From positions 239,880 through 303,879 of the forward strand of contig NZ_JAMXEX010000005.1 of NCBI RefSeq assembly GCF_025370775.1: a DNA stretch of 64,000 nt, written 5' to 3'. The translations under genes were made by a program, and so were the position numbers. Within the stretch, counting starts at the first letter, position 1. Each line of letters opens with the position of its first letter. The stretch comes from Ancylothrix sp. D3o (GTDB taxonomy: Bacteria > Cyanobacteriota > Cyanobacteriia > Cyanobacteriales > Oscillatoriaceae). Below are positions 36,765-45,608 of this stretch, piece after piece. The notes under the pieces were generated by a model, which saw nothing but the letters and a program-made list of their open reading frames with translations, made no database searches and was not told where the DNA came from.

Positions 36765-37109
36765 ATTGATTCCCTGTTTAAGTGATGGTTTTTTCTGCCT
36801 GGTAATTAAATAAACAAAAACCTTCAATTGTCCCTGGCTGATGGCTGGGGCCGGTTTGATGGCTCTGTTTTCTAGGTTAATTCAATCTCACTGCTTTTAT
36901 TCGCCTAATGTGAAATTTTTTAGCTGCTGTTGTGCTTCTGAGGGAAAAAACTTGATTGGTGAGGGAAACTATAAATGATAAAAATTGATTTTGATGTGTG
37001 TGATACTTCTTTGTTTTGGGCCGGTTGGTACAATTGTCCTTTATTTCAATTTCACAAGGCAACGATTGCTTAAAATTGGCAATACCATTGATAATTTTTG
37101 GGGGTTACT
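36765..37109. other. Divergent promoter region (dxs / urc genes)
   Basis: 345 bp with no gene. It must hold the dxs promoter on the minus strand and that of the URC gene set on the plus strand. No confident -35/-10 pair, operator or riboswitch was recognised. Confidence 0.4.
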
Positions 37110-38372
37110 ATGCAAAATCTAAATAAAAATTCCAAACCGAAGCATATTGTTTTAACTTCTCATCCTTCGCGTTTTGGCCCGAAACCGATTGCGATTCATT
37201 GGGGTGAAAATGAGCCGAGCAAACGGGGGCCGGTAATTGCAACTTGTACAAATCCTGCTCATCGTAATGTTATTGGTACTCATGCGGGTTCTTATGCTGT
37301 TTATCGTGCGTTGGCGGTGGCGGGAGGTAAGTTACAATCAAGTCATCGTGCAGATTTGACGAATACTTCGCCGACGGAAAAAATTGGGCCTCATCCAAGT
37401 TGGGGAGATGGAGAAAAAATTGTTTCTCTCGATCCTTTTGGGGCAATTGTTGGTGATGTTTTTGCTGATTTCTATGAGCGGGGTTATGATATTCGTCCGA
37501 CAATTGCTATCACAAAGGCTCATATTAATATGCCAGAATTACAAGCAGCAATTGCGGCGGGCCGGTTGCCGGTTGATGGTAAAATTGTTAAGGAGGGTGG
37601 GGATTTGGTTGTGACAAAGGCGGCGATTGAGCCGGTGTGGTTTTTACCGGGAATTGCTAAACGTTTTGGGGTGGAAGAAAGTTTGTTAAGGCGGACGTTG
37701 TTTGAGCAAACCGGCGGGATGTTTCCTGAGTTGGTGACTCGCTCTGATTTGAAGGTTTTTTTACCTCCAATTGGGGGGATGACTGTTTATATTTTTGGCG
37801 ATATTTCGGCGATTTCTGATCGTAGTAAATCGGTGGCTGTGCGCGTGCATGATGAGTGTAATGGTTCGGATGTTTTTGGCTCGGATATTTGCACTTGTCG
37901 GCCTTATTTGGTACACGGAATTGAGGTATGTTTGCAAATGGCTCAATCGGGGGGTGTGGGAATTATTGTTTATTTCCGTAAGGAGGGTCGTGCTTTGGGT
38001 GAGGTGACGAAATTTTTGGTTTATAATGCTCGCAAACGGCAGGAGGGGGGAGATCGTGCAGATGCCTATTTTACGCGCACAGAATGTGTGGCGGGGGTGC
38101 AAGATATGCGGTTTCAAGAGTTGATGCCGGATGTGTTGCATTGGTTGGGAATTACGAAAATTGATCGGTTGGTTTCGATGAGTGATATGAAATATAATGC
38201 GATTGTTAATTCAGGAATTGAGGTGATAGAAAGAGTAGCCATTCCAGAGGAGTTAATTCCCCCCGATGCTCAAGTAGAAATTGCGGCGAAAAAGGCGGCG
38301 GGTTATTATACGGTGGGTGAGGTGCCGGATGGGGAAATGTTGACGGAAATTGTGGGGCGGAATTTGATTTAG
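37110..38372 (+). CDS. GTP cyclohydrolase II-like protein, URC1 (uracil catabolism)
   Basis: A 420-aa protein of the Urc1 branch of the GTP cyclohydrolase II (RibA) superfamily, not a riboflavin enzyme. The metal-binding cysteine cluster GSDICTCRPYLVHGIE and the YFRKEGRALGEVTKFLVYNARK loop of the RibA fold lie in the C-terminal half. The N-terminal 180 residues (HPSRFGPKPIAIHWG, ATCTNPAHRNVIGTHAGSYAVYRAL) are specific to this branch. In the yeast URC pathway Urc1 acts on a uracil-derived nucleotide during ring opening. The presence of DUF1688 (Urc4) and upp downstream supports the assignment. The ATG at 37110 is favoured, with a G run just upstream. Confidence 0.85.
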   Translation: MQNLNKNSKPKHIVLTSHPSRFGPKPIAIHWGENEPSKRGPVIATCTNPAHRNVIGTHAGSYAVYRALAVAGGKLQSSHRADLTNTSPTEKIGPHPSWGDGEKIVSLDPFGAIVGDVFADFYERGYDIRPTIAITKAHINMPELQAAIAAGRLPVDGKIVKEGGDLVVTKAAIEPVWFLPGIAKRFGVEESLLRRTLFEQTGGMFPELVTRSDLKVFLPPIGGMTVYIFGDISAISDRSKSVAVRVHDECNGSDVFGSDICTCRPYLVHGIEVCLQMAQSGGVGIIVYFRKEGRALGEVTKFLVYNARKRQEGGDRADAYFTRTECVAGVQDMRFQELMPDVLHWLGITKIDRLVSMSDMKYNAIVNSGIEVIERVAIPEELIPPDAQVEIAAKKAAGYYTVGEVPDGEMLTEIVGRNLI

Positions 38373-38477
38373 GTTAGGCCGGTATTCCAGCAGGCGGGTT
38401 TTAGCCGGCCCGCCATTTATACTAAGTTTCTAAAAAGGGGCTATAATTGTTTTAGGTTATTTTTTGAGGAAGTTATT

Positions 38478-38963
38478 ATGACTGGTTTTGTGCAGTTACC
38501 AAATAATAATTTTACGTTTCAGGTTTTGCTAGATAAGGTAAGCGATGGGAAAGTTAGGGCAACAATTCTCGGTTTTCCTGATTGTAAAGTTGAGGCATCT
38601 ACAAAAGAGGAGGCTTTGAAAGAAATTAAAGAATTGTTGAAGAAACGTTTAGAAAATAGTGAGATTGTGTCGGTGGAAATTGAGCCGGTGAAACCTAATC
38701 CTTGGCTGGCAATTGCCGGTAAATATAAAGACGATCCACTTTTCGATGAATTTTTGGCAGATATGGAAGCACATCGCCGACAAGAGGATGCACAAACCAA
38801 CAAACAACCAGAGTATGAAGAGTGGGAAAAAGCGGCTATAGAACTCAAAAATAATCCTTTATTTGAGGAAGTTTTAGGATATATTGGAGAAGCTCGGCGT
38901 GAACTTGATGGCGAAATGGAAATAGATAATGATGAATTAGAAGTACCAGCAAAAGTCAAGTGA
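38478..38963 (+). CDS. HicB-like putative antitoxin with duplicated C-terminal motif
   Basis: A 161-aa acidic protein. The first 70 residues (FQVLLDKVSDGKVRATILGFPDCKVEASTKEEALKEIKELL) have the HicB partial RNase H-fold pattern found in many antitoxins. The rest holds two related segments: NPWLAIAGKYKDDPLFDEFLADMEAHRRQ and a second containing WEKAAIELKNNPLFEEVLGYI, an internal duplication. The stop overlaps the PIN toxin start as GTGA. gaggaag lies just upstream of the ATG. It should neutralise the toxin and may also autoregulate. It lies between urc genes and seems to be an insertion. Confidence 0.7.
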   Translation: MTGFVQLPNNNFTFQVLLDKVSDGKVRATILGFPDCKVEASTKEEALKEIKELLKKRLENSEIVSVEIEPVKPNPWLAIAGKYKDDPLFDEFLADMEAHRRQEDAQTNKQPEYEEWEKAAIELKNNPLFEEVLGYIGEARRELDGEMEIDNDELEVPAKVK

Positions 38964-39388
38964 CTAGATACATACTCGATACAGATCATGTCTCTCTGTT
39001 ACAACAGTTTCACCCGCTTATCCGCCAGCGGGTAAAAACTATTCAATCTCAAAATATTGGGATAACAGTAGTGACGATTGAAGAACAAATGCGGGGATGG
39101 CTGAATGCTATTCGCCAAGCTTCTCAAGCTTCTCAATCAGAAAAATTAATTGCGGCTTACGCGGGGGTGCGGAATTCTGTAATTTTTTTCAAACCGTTCG
39201 AGATTTTGGAATTTACAGAAGAGGCAAATAATCGTTATATAGAGTTACGCCGGCAACTGAGAAGGCTGGGTACTCAAGATTTACGAATTGCCTCCATTGT
39301 ACTTTCTGTAAATGGGATTATCGTTACCAGAAACAACCGCGATTTTTCTCAAATACCAGAGTTAGTTTTGGAAGATTGGACAGTTTAA
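38960..39388 (+). CDS. PIN-domain (VapC-like) toxin
   Basis: A 142-aa PIN-domain ribonuclease. The first acidic residue is in RYILDTDHVSLLQQ, a Glu follows in VVTIEEQMRGW, and the C-terminal cluster is TQDLRIASIVLSVNGIIVTRNNRDFSQIP, giving the usual set of Mg-binding acidic residues. The core matches VapC-type toxins that cleave tRNA or rRNA. The start is GTG, overlapping the antitoxin stop, which is a common toxin-antitoxin arrangement. The pairing with an HicB-like antitoxin differs from the classical VapB partner but is seen in cyanobacteria. Confidence 0.85.
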   Translation: MTRYILDTDHVSLLQQFHPLIRQRVKTIQSQNIGITVVTIEEQMRGWLNAIRQASQASQSEKLIAAYAGVRNSVIFFKPFEILEFTEEANNRYIELRRQLRRLGTQDLRIASIVLSVNGIIVTRNNRDFSQIPELVLEDWTV

Positions 39389-39415
39389 CTAAGTTAAAAA
39401 ATCAGGAGTGCAACT

Positions 39416-40651
39416 TTGGATAAAAAAGCAAAAGACATCATTAATTATTTAAGATCACCGGCAGCCATTCGCCAATGCTGCAAACAAATATTTAACCTCG
39501 GATGTGAAGATAAACTGCGTTATTTTCGCTGCAACCTCAATCAATTAGATGCTGTTGCAGAGTATGTTATTGGAGTTATAAAACAAGACTACCCCGATTT
39601 AAACATTCCGTTTCATTCACGGTGGCGACATTTTGAGTGCGGTGGTGTGCGGCGCGTGGCACAGCTAGAAGAAAAATTAAGGCATTTGGCAATCGTTGAA
39701 AAGGCAAAAATTAAGTTTGATTTGGCAATTGTCAGCGTGTTGTTAGATGCCGGTGCCGGTGGCGAGTGGAAATATTATGAAAAAGAAACAAACCAAACTT
39801 TTCAGCGTTCCGAAGGTTTAGCAATTGCCAGTTTTCGGATGTTTTGCAATGGCAAATTTTCCCGTAACCCCCAGCAACCTCTACAAGCTGATGCGTTTGG
39901 GTTGGAAAATTTATCAGAGTCGAGTTTAGCTGAGGGTTTTCAGGTAAATGAAAATAACCCGATTGTTGGCTTAAATGGCCGATTGCAACTATTGCAAAGA
40001 TTGGGAAAAATTTTGCAAAACTATCCTGAATTTTTTGGCGCTGAAAAGCCGCGTTTGGGAAATTTAGTAACCTATTTGGTAAATCAAGCACAAAATGGCA
40101 CACTGCAAGCATCAATGGTTTTGCAGACAATCTTAGAAAGTTTAGGGGAAATTTGGCCGGGTAGATATACAATAAATGGGGTAAATTTGGGCGATGTTTG
40201 GCCTCATTATGCGTTGCAGGGAAATGATTTAGGGGCTGAGTATGTGCCGTTTCATAAACTTTCGCAGTGGTTGACTTATTCGCTGTTGGAACCTTTGGAA
40301 GAATTGGGTTTAAAAATAACAGGATTAGATGAATTAACCGGCTTGCCAGAGTATAGAAATGGCGGGCTTTGTTTAGATTTAGGCATACTCGAAATCAAAG
40401 ATGAGGGTATTTTGCAAAAATCTCATTTACCCAATTCAGAAATCATTATTGAATGGCGAGCATTAACGGTGATTTTACTTGACCGGCTGGCTGATACTAT
40501 CCGCCAAAAACTAGGTAAGAGTGCGGCAGATTTACCATTAGTGAAAGTTTTACAGGGGGGAACTTGGACGGCGGGGAGAAAAATTGCTGCTGAGTTAAGA
40601 AAAGGTGGCGTTTCTCCGATTACAATTGAAAGTGATGGTACGGTTTTTTAA
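39416..40651 (+). CDS. DUF1688 protein, URC4/URG3-like (uracil catabolism)
   Basis: A 411-aa DUF1688 protein, homologous in pattern to fungal Urc4/Urg3, which is required for the URC pathway that turns uracil into 3-hydroxypropionate with release of urea. Recognisable blocks are RSPAAIRQCCKQIFNLG, VPFHSRWRHFE-like IPFHSRWRHFECGG, DLAIVSVLLDAGAGGEWKYYE, RSEGLAIASFRMFCNGKFS, and GLCLDLGILEIKD near the end. Its exact reaction is not settled. The start TTG has aggag 7 nt upstream. It ends 9 bp before upp, so the two are co-transcribed. Confidence 0.88.
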   Translation: MDKKAKDIINYLRSPAAIRQCCKQIFNLGCEDKLRYFRCNLNQLDAVAEYVIGVIKQDYPDLNIPFHSRWRHFECGGVRRVAQLEEKLRHLAIVEKAKIKFDLAIVSVLLDAGAGGEWKYYEKETNQTFQRSEGLAIASFRMFCNGKFSRNPQQPLQADAFGLENLSESSLAEGFQVNENNPIVGLNGRLQLLQRLGKILQNYPEFFGAEKPRLGNLVTYLVNQAQNGTLQASMVLQTILESLGEIWPGRYTINGVNLGDVWPHYALQGNDLGAEYVPFHKLSQWLTYSLLEPLEELGLKITGLDELTGLPEYRNGGLCLDLGILEIKDEGILQKSHLPNSEIIIEWRALTVILLDRLADTIRQKLGKSAADLPLVKVLQGGTWTAGRKIAAELRKGGVSPITIESDGTVF

Positions 40652-40660
40652 GGAAAAATT

Positions 40661-41296
40661 ATGAGCGCAAAAGTAACAGTGATTGAGCATCCATTAATTC
40701 AGCATAAGCTTACGCTGATGAGGAAAACAGACACCAGCACCGCGAAATTTCGAGATTTGCTCAAAGAAATCGGGATGTTGTTGGCGTATGAAGTTACGCG
40801 AGATTTGCCATTAAAATTTGAAGCAATAAAAACGCCTCTTGCTGAGATGAATGCTCCCGTTTTGGCAGCGGATAAAAAGCTTGTTTTAGTGTCAATTATG
40901 CGAGCAGGACAAGGCATTTTAGATGGGATGCTGGAACTGATGCCATCGGCGCGGGTGGGACATATTGGGTTATATAGAGATCCGCATACTTTGGTGCCGG
41001 TGGAGTATTATTTTAAGGTTCCCCATGATATTGAAGAAAGGGATATTTTGGTGGTTGATCCAATGATGGCAACCGGCAATTCTGCGGTGGCGGCGGTAAG
41101 CAGATTAAAAGAGGCGAATCCGCGTTCAATTAAGTTTATTTGTTTGCTGGCGGCACCGGAGGGAATTGAGTATTTTCAGAGTGTACATTCGGAGGTTCCG
41201 ATATTTACGGCGGCGATTGATGAGCGCTTAGATGAACATGGTTATATTATCCCTGGTTTGGGTGATGCGGGGGATCGGTTGTACGGAACGAAATAA
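40661..41296 (+). CDS. upp: Uracil phosphoribosyltransferase
   Basis: Upp makes UMP from uracil and PRPP. The 211-aa protein has [19 protein letters not shown] near residue 77, the PRPP motif [21 protein letters not shown] near 125, and the uracil-binding C-terminus [23 protein letters not shown]. The ATG is preceded by aaggaaaa. As the third urc gene it corresponds to Urc6 (a uracil phosphoribosyltransferase) of the yeast pathway, whose first step makes UMP from uracil. It also serves general salvage, so its presence alone would not prove catabolism. Confidence 0.95.
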   Translation: MSAKVTVIEHPLIQHKLTLMRKTDTSTAKFRDLLKEIGMLLAYEVTRDLPLKFEAIKTPLAEMNAPVLAADKKLVLVSIMRAGQGILDGMLELMPSARVGHIGLYRDPHTLVPVEYYFKVPHDIEERDILVVDPMMATGNSAVAAVSRLKEANPRSIKFICLLAAPEGIEYFQSVHSEVPIFTAAIDERLDEHGYIIPGLGDAGDRLYGTK

Positions 41297-41378
41297 GTTG
41301 AATTTTGGCCGGCAGGGGGTTTTATGTTGGTGTCTCTGTCGGTTATATTTGGAGATGTTGTTATTTAATAAAAAGGCG

Positions 41379-41816
41379 ATGATGATTAAAAATAATCTGA
41401 TTGAGGTGGAGACTGGGGCGGGAATTGGTATTTATAACATTACTGATCAAATTGTGGAAATTCTGAAAAATTCTGGAATTCAGAACGGGCAGATTTTGGT
41501 ATTTTCTCGTCATACAACGACTGCTTTAGCGATTAATGAATATGAGAAAAGATTGCTTGAGGATATTAAGGTTTATTTGCGAAAGTTGGCACCGGAAAAT
41601 GATAAATATTTACATAATGATTTGCATTTAAGGGTTGTTCCGCCGGATGAGCCGGAGAATGCTCACTCTCACTTGATGGCGATGACTTTGAGTACAAGTG
41701 AGGTGGTGCCGGTGGTTGATGGCAAGTTAGGGTTGGGGACGTGGCAATCTGTGTTATTTTTTGAGTTGGATGGGCCCCGAACTCGCACAGTTTTGGTGCA
41801 AATTAGTGGGGAGTGA
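41379..41816 (+). CDS. YjbQ/UPF0047 family protein
   Basis: A 145-aa member of the UPF0047 family (E. coli YjbQ), reported to have weak thiamine phosphate synthase activity but whose true role is unclear. Family motifs: VFSRHTTTALAINEYEKRLLEDI, NDLHLR, ENAHSHLMAMTLSTSEVVPV and KLGLGTWQSVLFFELDGPR. The metal-binding His residues lie in HTTT and HSH. The start at 41379 (or the next ATG at 41382) is preferred, since aaagg lies just upstream and the N-terminus then matches family length. The longer open frame would overlap upp. It is probably the last gene of the urc transcript. Confidence 0.85.
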   Translation: MMIKNNLIEVETGAGIGIYNITDQIVEILKNSGIQNGQILVFSRHTTTALAINEYEKRLLEDIKVYLRKLAPENDKYLHNDLHLRVVPPDEPENAHSHLMAMTLSTSEVVPVVDGKLGLGTWQSVLFFELDGPRTRTVLVQISGE

Positions 41817-41828
41817 GTTTTATTTTTA

Positions 41829-41990
41829 CTAACTTTTCTCCAGCCAATTTCTCTCATTTGATAATTCTTGTGCCACTTCTAATGCCAACTGTTTACGAAC
41901 TTAATAAGAGGAAATTACCGCACAATTAGGTTGCCAATTTCGCAGCCACATCAACAAATTAATATTGCCCCTGCGAATGTAGGCTTGATA
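41829..41990 (-). pseudogene. Decayed gene remnant
   Basis: On the minus strand, one frame reads YQAYIRRGNINLLMWLRNW, a short stretch, an in-frame TAA, then VRKQLALEVAQELSNERNW and a stop. The protein-like composition, interrupted by a stop, suggests a gene fragment. Its family is not recognised. It directly abuts the palindromic repeat at 41995-42027, which may mark the breakpoint. Confidence 0.35.
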
Positions 41991-41994
41991 GCAG

Positions 41995-42027
41995 TAGGTT
42001 GGGTTAAGGGAAGCGAAACCCAACCTG
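41995..42027. repeat. Dispersed TTGGGTTTCG repeat, copy 2
   Basis: AGGTTGGGTT (41996-42005) and AACCCAACCT (42017-42026) form a perfect 10-bp stem with an 11-nt loop. It is related to the copy near 28393-28425 and to elements I know to be frequent in cyanobacteria. Confidence 0.75.
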
Positions 42028-42059
42028 TTTATCCTCAATCCATAAAAGCCAAAAAACTA

Positions 42060-42314
42060 TTAATTATTTAACGCCCTTCTCGCCAGCTTTGCATAGCTCT
42101 TAATCGTCTCATAATTTAACCCCAAATTCTCCGCAATCTCCTGTGCTACCAACTCTTTATGAAGCTGCTCTAAATAAAGCCTCCAGAATAAAATCGTAGG
42201 AAGTAAGAGAAAATATCTATTACCAAAAACATTTGATCCAAAAACCAAGCGTGCAATTTTACAGCATACTGTGGCACACTCCTTATAAGCCGGCCAACTA
42301 GGCCCAAAAGCCAT
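42060..42314 (-). CDS. Hypothetical 84-aa protein, possibly a remnant
   Basis: A short ORF with four Trp/Cys-containing hydrophobic stretches in its first half and an HTH-like C-terminus (VAQEIAENLGLNYETIKSYA). The second half could be a winged or LuxR/sigma-type helix-turn-helix, but the N-terminal part resembles nothing I know. It lies in the decayed, repeat-rich stretch and may be the tail of a larger lost gene. 42315-42518 upstream holds only AT-rich sequence. Confidence 0.35.
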   Translation of the reverse strand: MAFGPSWPAYKECATVCCKIARLVFGSNVFGNRYFLLLPTILFWRLYLEQLHKELVAQEIAENLGLNYETIKSYAKLARRALNN

Positions 42315-42518
42315 CGCTTTACCTCACCTCACTCTATATTATTATCTCAACCTTACCGCACTTGCATACCCCTGCGGGGATTTTTATACCTAATTCCACC
42401 CGACAAACCTTGACAGAAAACACCCCTTGAGATATGTCTTCCAAATTTTTTAAATATTCAAATTTACCCCAGTATGATATGGTTTTAGATCCGCTCATCT
42501 TTTCCAGGGATTACAGTC

Positions 42519-45500
42519 ATGCAACGGCCCATTTTACAACCCAAACACTTTGAAGAATTAATCAAAGGTAGTGGCATAGACTCTAACCTTATTTCCCTGA
42601 ATTTTACCTTTCTCCAAAACAACACCCCTTACGAATATTTATTCATTTCAAACCGGCTTCCTCGCACAAACAACGGCCAAATTAGTAGCGCTTGGTTGCG
42701 GCGTTATGCCTTTATTAAATGGGGGGGTTGGTGGTGTTCAGGACTTGACCCCTTAAATAATTGGGAATTAATGGAATGGGGATGTTTTAAGCCAAACAAA
42801 CCCCGCCAGAACAAAAACAGAAAACCCATCAAATACGAACACCCACCCCTCACCCCGACTCGGCTTTTTTGCCTGCGAATTACCTTGCCTATTTGGCAAC
42901 AAATAGCTACAAGATATAACCTTTCCCTACCCAAAAATATCACCCCCAGTCAAGACGGAGAAGCCTTTGGATTTTGGGAATGGGCTGTTAAAAATAAACT
43001 CCCTATTATTCTCTGCGAAGGTGTCAAAAAAGCCGCTGCTTTATTAACCCTTGGATACGCCGCCATTGCCCTACCAGGAATTACCAGCGGCTACCGCGTC
43101 ACCAAAGACCCCCAAGGCAAAATTCTCAGCCGTCAACTCATCCCCGAACTCGCCTTCTTCACTCAATTATCCCCCACCTTTTATATATGCTTTGATTACG
43201 AAACCCAACCCAAAACAATCAAAGCCGTGAACAACGCTATTACCCATTTAGGACAACTTTTAGAACAGCAAAACTGCCCCGTCAAAGTCATCAATTTACC
43301 TGGCACCGAAAAAGGCGTTGATGAATTTATTGTCGAGCGAGGAAAACTCGCATTTGAAAACATTTACGCTCAAAGTTTAGACCTAGAAACTCACCTCGCC
43401 AAAAGCAAACCTCACAGCCAATTAACTTATCCTCCTTCCCTCACCCTCCAGCAACGCTATCTGGGTAAATTGCCTTTTCCCAAAAGCGGTTTAGTAGGCA
43501 TAAAATCCCCCAAAGGCACGGGCAAAACTACTGCTTTATTAGAGCCGGTGCAACAAGCAAAAAAAACTAAACGGCCCGTTCTTCTCCTTACCCACCGCAT
43601 CCAACTCGGTCGCTTTTTATGCGATAAAATTGGCGTTAAATGGATTAAAAATGACCTTCTTAAAAAACCCTTATCTACCCTCCCAAATTCCCTCGGCTTA
43701 TGTTTAGATTCTGTTTGGAAACTAAACCCGGCTGACTGGCAAGGAGCGATAGTTATTTTAGATGAATTTGAGCAGTCTTTGTGGCATTTGCTCAACAGCA
43801 ATACTTGCAAAGAAAAGCGCGTTAAACTTTTAAAAACGTTTCAAAATTTAATTTCTACCGTCCTCAAAACCGGCGGCTTAATTATTGCCCAAGATGCCGA
43901 TTTATCAGACCTGTCTTTAGACTATCTTAAATCGCTTTCTACCCAAAAAATCGAGCCTTGGGTTGTTGTCAATGAATGGAAACCCCAAACCGGCTGGAAT
44001 ATTGACTTTTACGAATCTCCCAACCCCACCCCATTAATTCACCAACTCGAACAAGATTTAATGGCCGGTTTAAAATGTTATGTCACCACCGATAGCCGGT
44101 CAGGACGCTACAGTTGCGAAACCATTGAACGCTATATCAAACAACGGCTAGAAATTTTCCAAAAACGCTATCCAAAAACTTTAGTAATTAGCTCGCACAC
44201 CATCAATACGCCCAATCACGAAGCGATGAGGTTTACAGAAGCCATCAATCAAAAAGCTTGCAAGTATGAAGCCGTTTTTGTTACCCCCAGCTTAGGGACA
44301 GGTATCAGCATTGATGTAGCGCATTTTGACCGCGTATATGGAATTTTTCAAGGCGTTATTCCAGACCCAGAAGCACGTCAAGCCTTAGCCAGAGTCCGCC
44401 CCAATGTTCCCCGCCTAATATGGTGTGCTAAACGCGGAATTGGCTTCATTGGTAGCGGCAGTAAAAACTACCGTGTTTTAGCAGAATGGTATCAGCTTTC
44501 CTCAAAAGAAAATCTCGCTTTGATGAATCCATTTTATCAAGTTGATGTAGATTTTCCCTTTGTTTGTGACTTCATTCATTTGCGTTGTTGGGCAAAATTA
44601 GCAGCGCGAGTTAATGCGTCTATTTCTCTCTACCGGCAATCAATGTTAGAAGGTTTACTCAGCGAAGGGCATCAAGTCAATAGAATTACGGAAGCATCCT
44701 GCACAGAACGCATCGCCGCATTGCGGAAAGCATTTTTGCTGACAAAATCCGAAGATTTCCCCTGTCAAAAAAAATTAATTTTAGAAATTTTTAAGCTGCA
44801 AAAACAATTAGAAAAACAAGCCACAAATGCCAAAAATGTTAAAGATCAAATTCTCAAACTTCAACAGCAAATCGAATGGCGTACAGCCGAAGCAATTGCC
44901 GGTGCCGACGATCTCAGTTCTTTTGAATATGAACGCTTACTCGCAAAACGCTCTCTCAGCGATGAGGAACGCTATCAAACCCATAAACACTTTTTAAAAC
45001 AACGGTATGGGGTGCCGGTGACTCCCGAATTAAAAATCCGCGATGATCGAGGTTATTATTCCCAGCTTTTGACTCATTATTACCTCACTCATAAAAACCA
45101 ATATTTTCAACTTCGAGACCAACAAGAATGGAACCAACAATTACAAAGAGGTGAGGGACAAGTTTTCTTGCCAGACTTAGAAAACCACACCCTAAAAATA
45201 GAAGTCCTCAGAGCTTTGGGTGCCGAAAAATTTTTACAACCAAACCGGCAATTTAAAGAAACCGATCCAGATTTAATCACCCTCAAAGATCAAGCTATTA
45301 AATATGCCAAACATATCAAACGAGCCACCGCTATTAATATTCCTCTCGACACCGAAAAACAACCCATTACTGCCATCCAAATTCTGCGGCAACTTTTACG
45401 TTTATTAGGATTAAAACTCAAACGCAGCAACAACCTTTATCAAATTGATGCAGCCACCCTCAATGATGGCCGGCAGGCTATTTTTGAAATGTGGCGCACT

Positions 45501-45608
45501 CAAGATATCCTCAAAACTAATTCCTATTTCCCCAACGTAGAAACATTAATTCCTAACTACCTCAGCAAAAAACAAGCTCAAACAAGTGAACATCTCACTT
45601 TTGCCTAA
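42519..45608 (+). CDS. CyRepA1-type replication protein (DUF3854 primase/helicase-like)
   Basis: A 1029-aa protein. A DUF3854 / Toprim-like domain lies at about residues 140-285 (LPIILCEGVKKAAALLTLGYAAIALPG, then FYICFDYETQPKTI and INLPGTEKGVDEFI). A helicase-like P-loop domain follows from about 320, with Walker A GIKSPKGTGKTTALLEPV and Walker B AIVILDEFEQSLWH near 411. FVTPSLGTGISID and QALARVRPNVPRLIW resemble superfamily 2 motifs V and VI. This arrangement matches cyanobacterial plasmid replication proteins of the CyRepA1 group, thought to initiate and unwind plasmid DNA. The rest is Lys/Gln-rich and coiled. There is no plasmid context around it, so it may be a relic of an integrated element or have a chromosomal role. 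Confidence 0.75.
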   Translation: MQRPILQPKHFEELIKGSGIDSNLISLNFTFLQNNTPYEYLFISNRLPRTNNGQISSAWLRRYAFIKWGGWWCSGLDPLNNWELMEWGCFKPNKPRQNKNRKPIKYEHPPLTPTRLFCLRITLPIWQQIATRYNLSLPKNITPSQDGEAFGFWEWAVKNKLPIILCEGVKKAAALLTLGYAAIALPGITSGYRVTKDPQGKILSRQLIPELAFFTQLSPTFYICFDYETQPKTIKAVNNAITHLGQLLEQQNCPVKVINLPGTEKGVDEFIVERGKLAFENIYAQSLDLETHLAKSKPHSQLTYPPSLTLQQRYLGKLPFPKSGLVGIKSPKGTGKTTALLEPVQQAKKTKRPVLLLTHRIQLGRFLCDKIGVKWIKNDLLKKPLSTLPNSLGLCLDSVWKLNPADWQGAIVILDEFEQSLWHLLNSNTCKEKRVKLLKTFQNLISTVLKTGGLIIAQDADLSDLSLDYLKSLSTQKIEPWVVVNEWKPQTGWNIDFYESPNPTPLIHQLEQDLMAGLKCYVTTDSRSGRYSCETIERYIKQRLEIFQKRYPKTLVISSHTINTPNHEAMRFTEAINQKACKYEAVFVTPSLGTGISIDVAHFDRVYGIFQGVIPDPEARQALARVRPNVPRLIWCAKRGIGFIGSGSKNYRVLAEWYQLSSKENLALMNPFYQVDVDFPFVCDFIHLRCWAKLAARVNASISLYRQSMLEGLLSEGHQVNRITEASCTERIAALRKAFLLTKSEDFPCQKKLILEIFKLQKQLEKQATNAKNVKDQILKLQQQIEWRTAEAIAGADDLSSFEYERLLAKRSLSDEERYQTHKHFLKQRYGVPVTPELKIRDDRGYYSQLLTHYYLTHKNQYFQLRDQQEWNQQLQRGEGQVFLPDLENHTLKIEVLRALGAEKFLQPNRQFKETDPDLITLKDQAIKYAKHIKRATAINIPLDTEKQPITAIQILRQLLRLLGLKLKRSNNLYQIDAATLNDGRQAIFEMWRTQDILKTNSYFPNVETLIPNYLSKKQAQTSEHLTFA

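Noticed and set aside
37270-37503. Minus-strand ORFs inside the urc1 gene
   Set aside because: They overlap a strongly supported coding frame and show no domain.
42060-42314. Stand-alone sigma factor or LuxR regulator
   Set aside because: Only the last 30 residues look HTH-like; the rest has no matching domain and the region is decayed.
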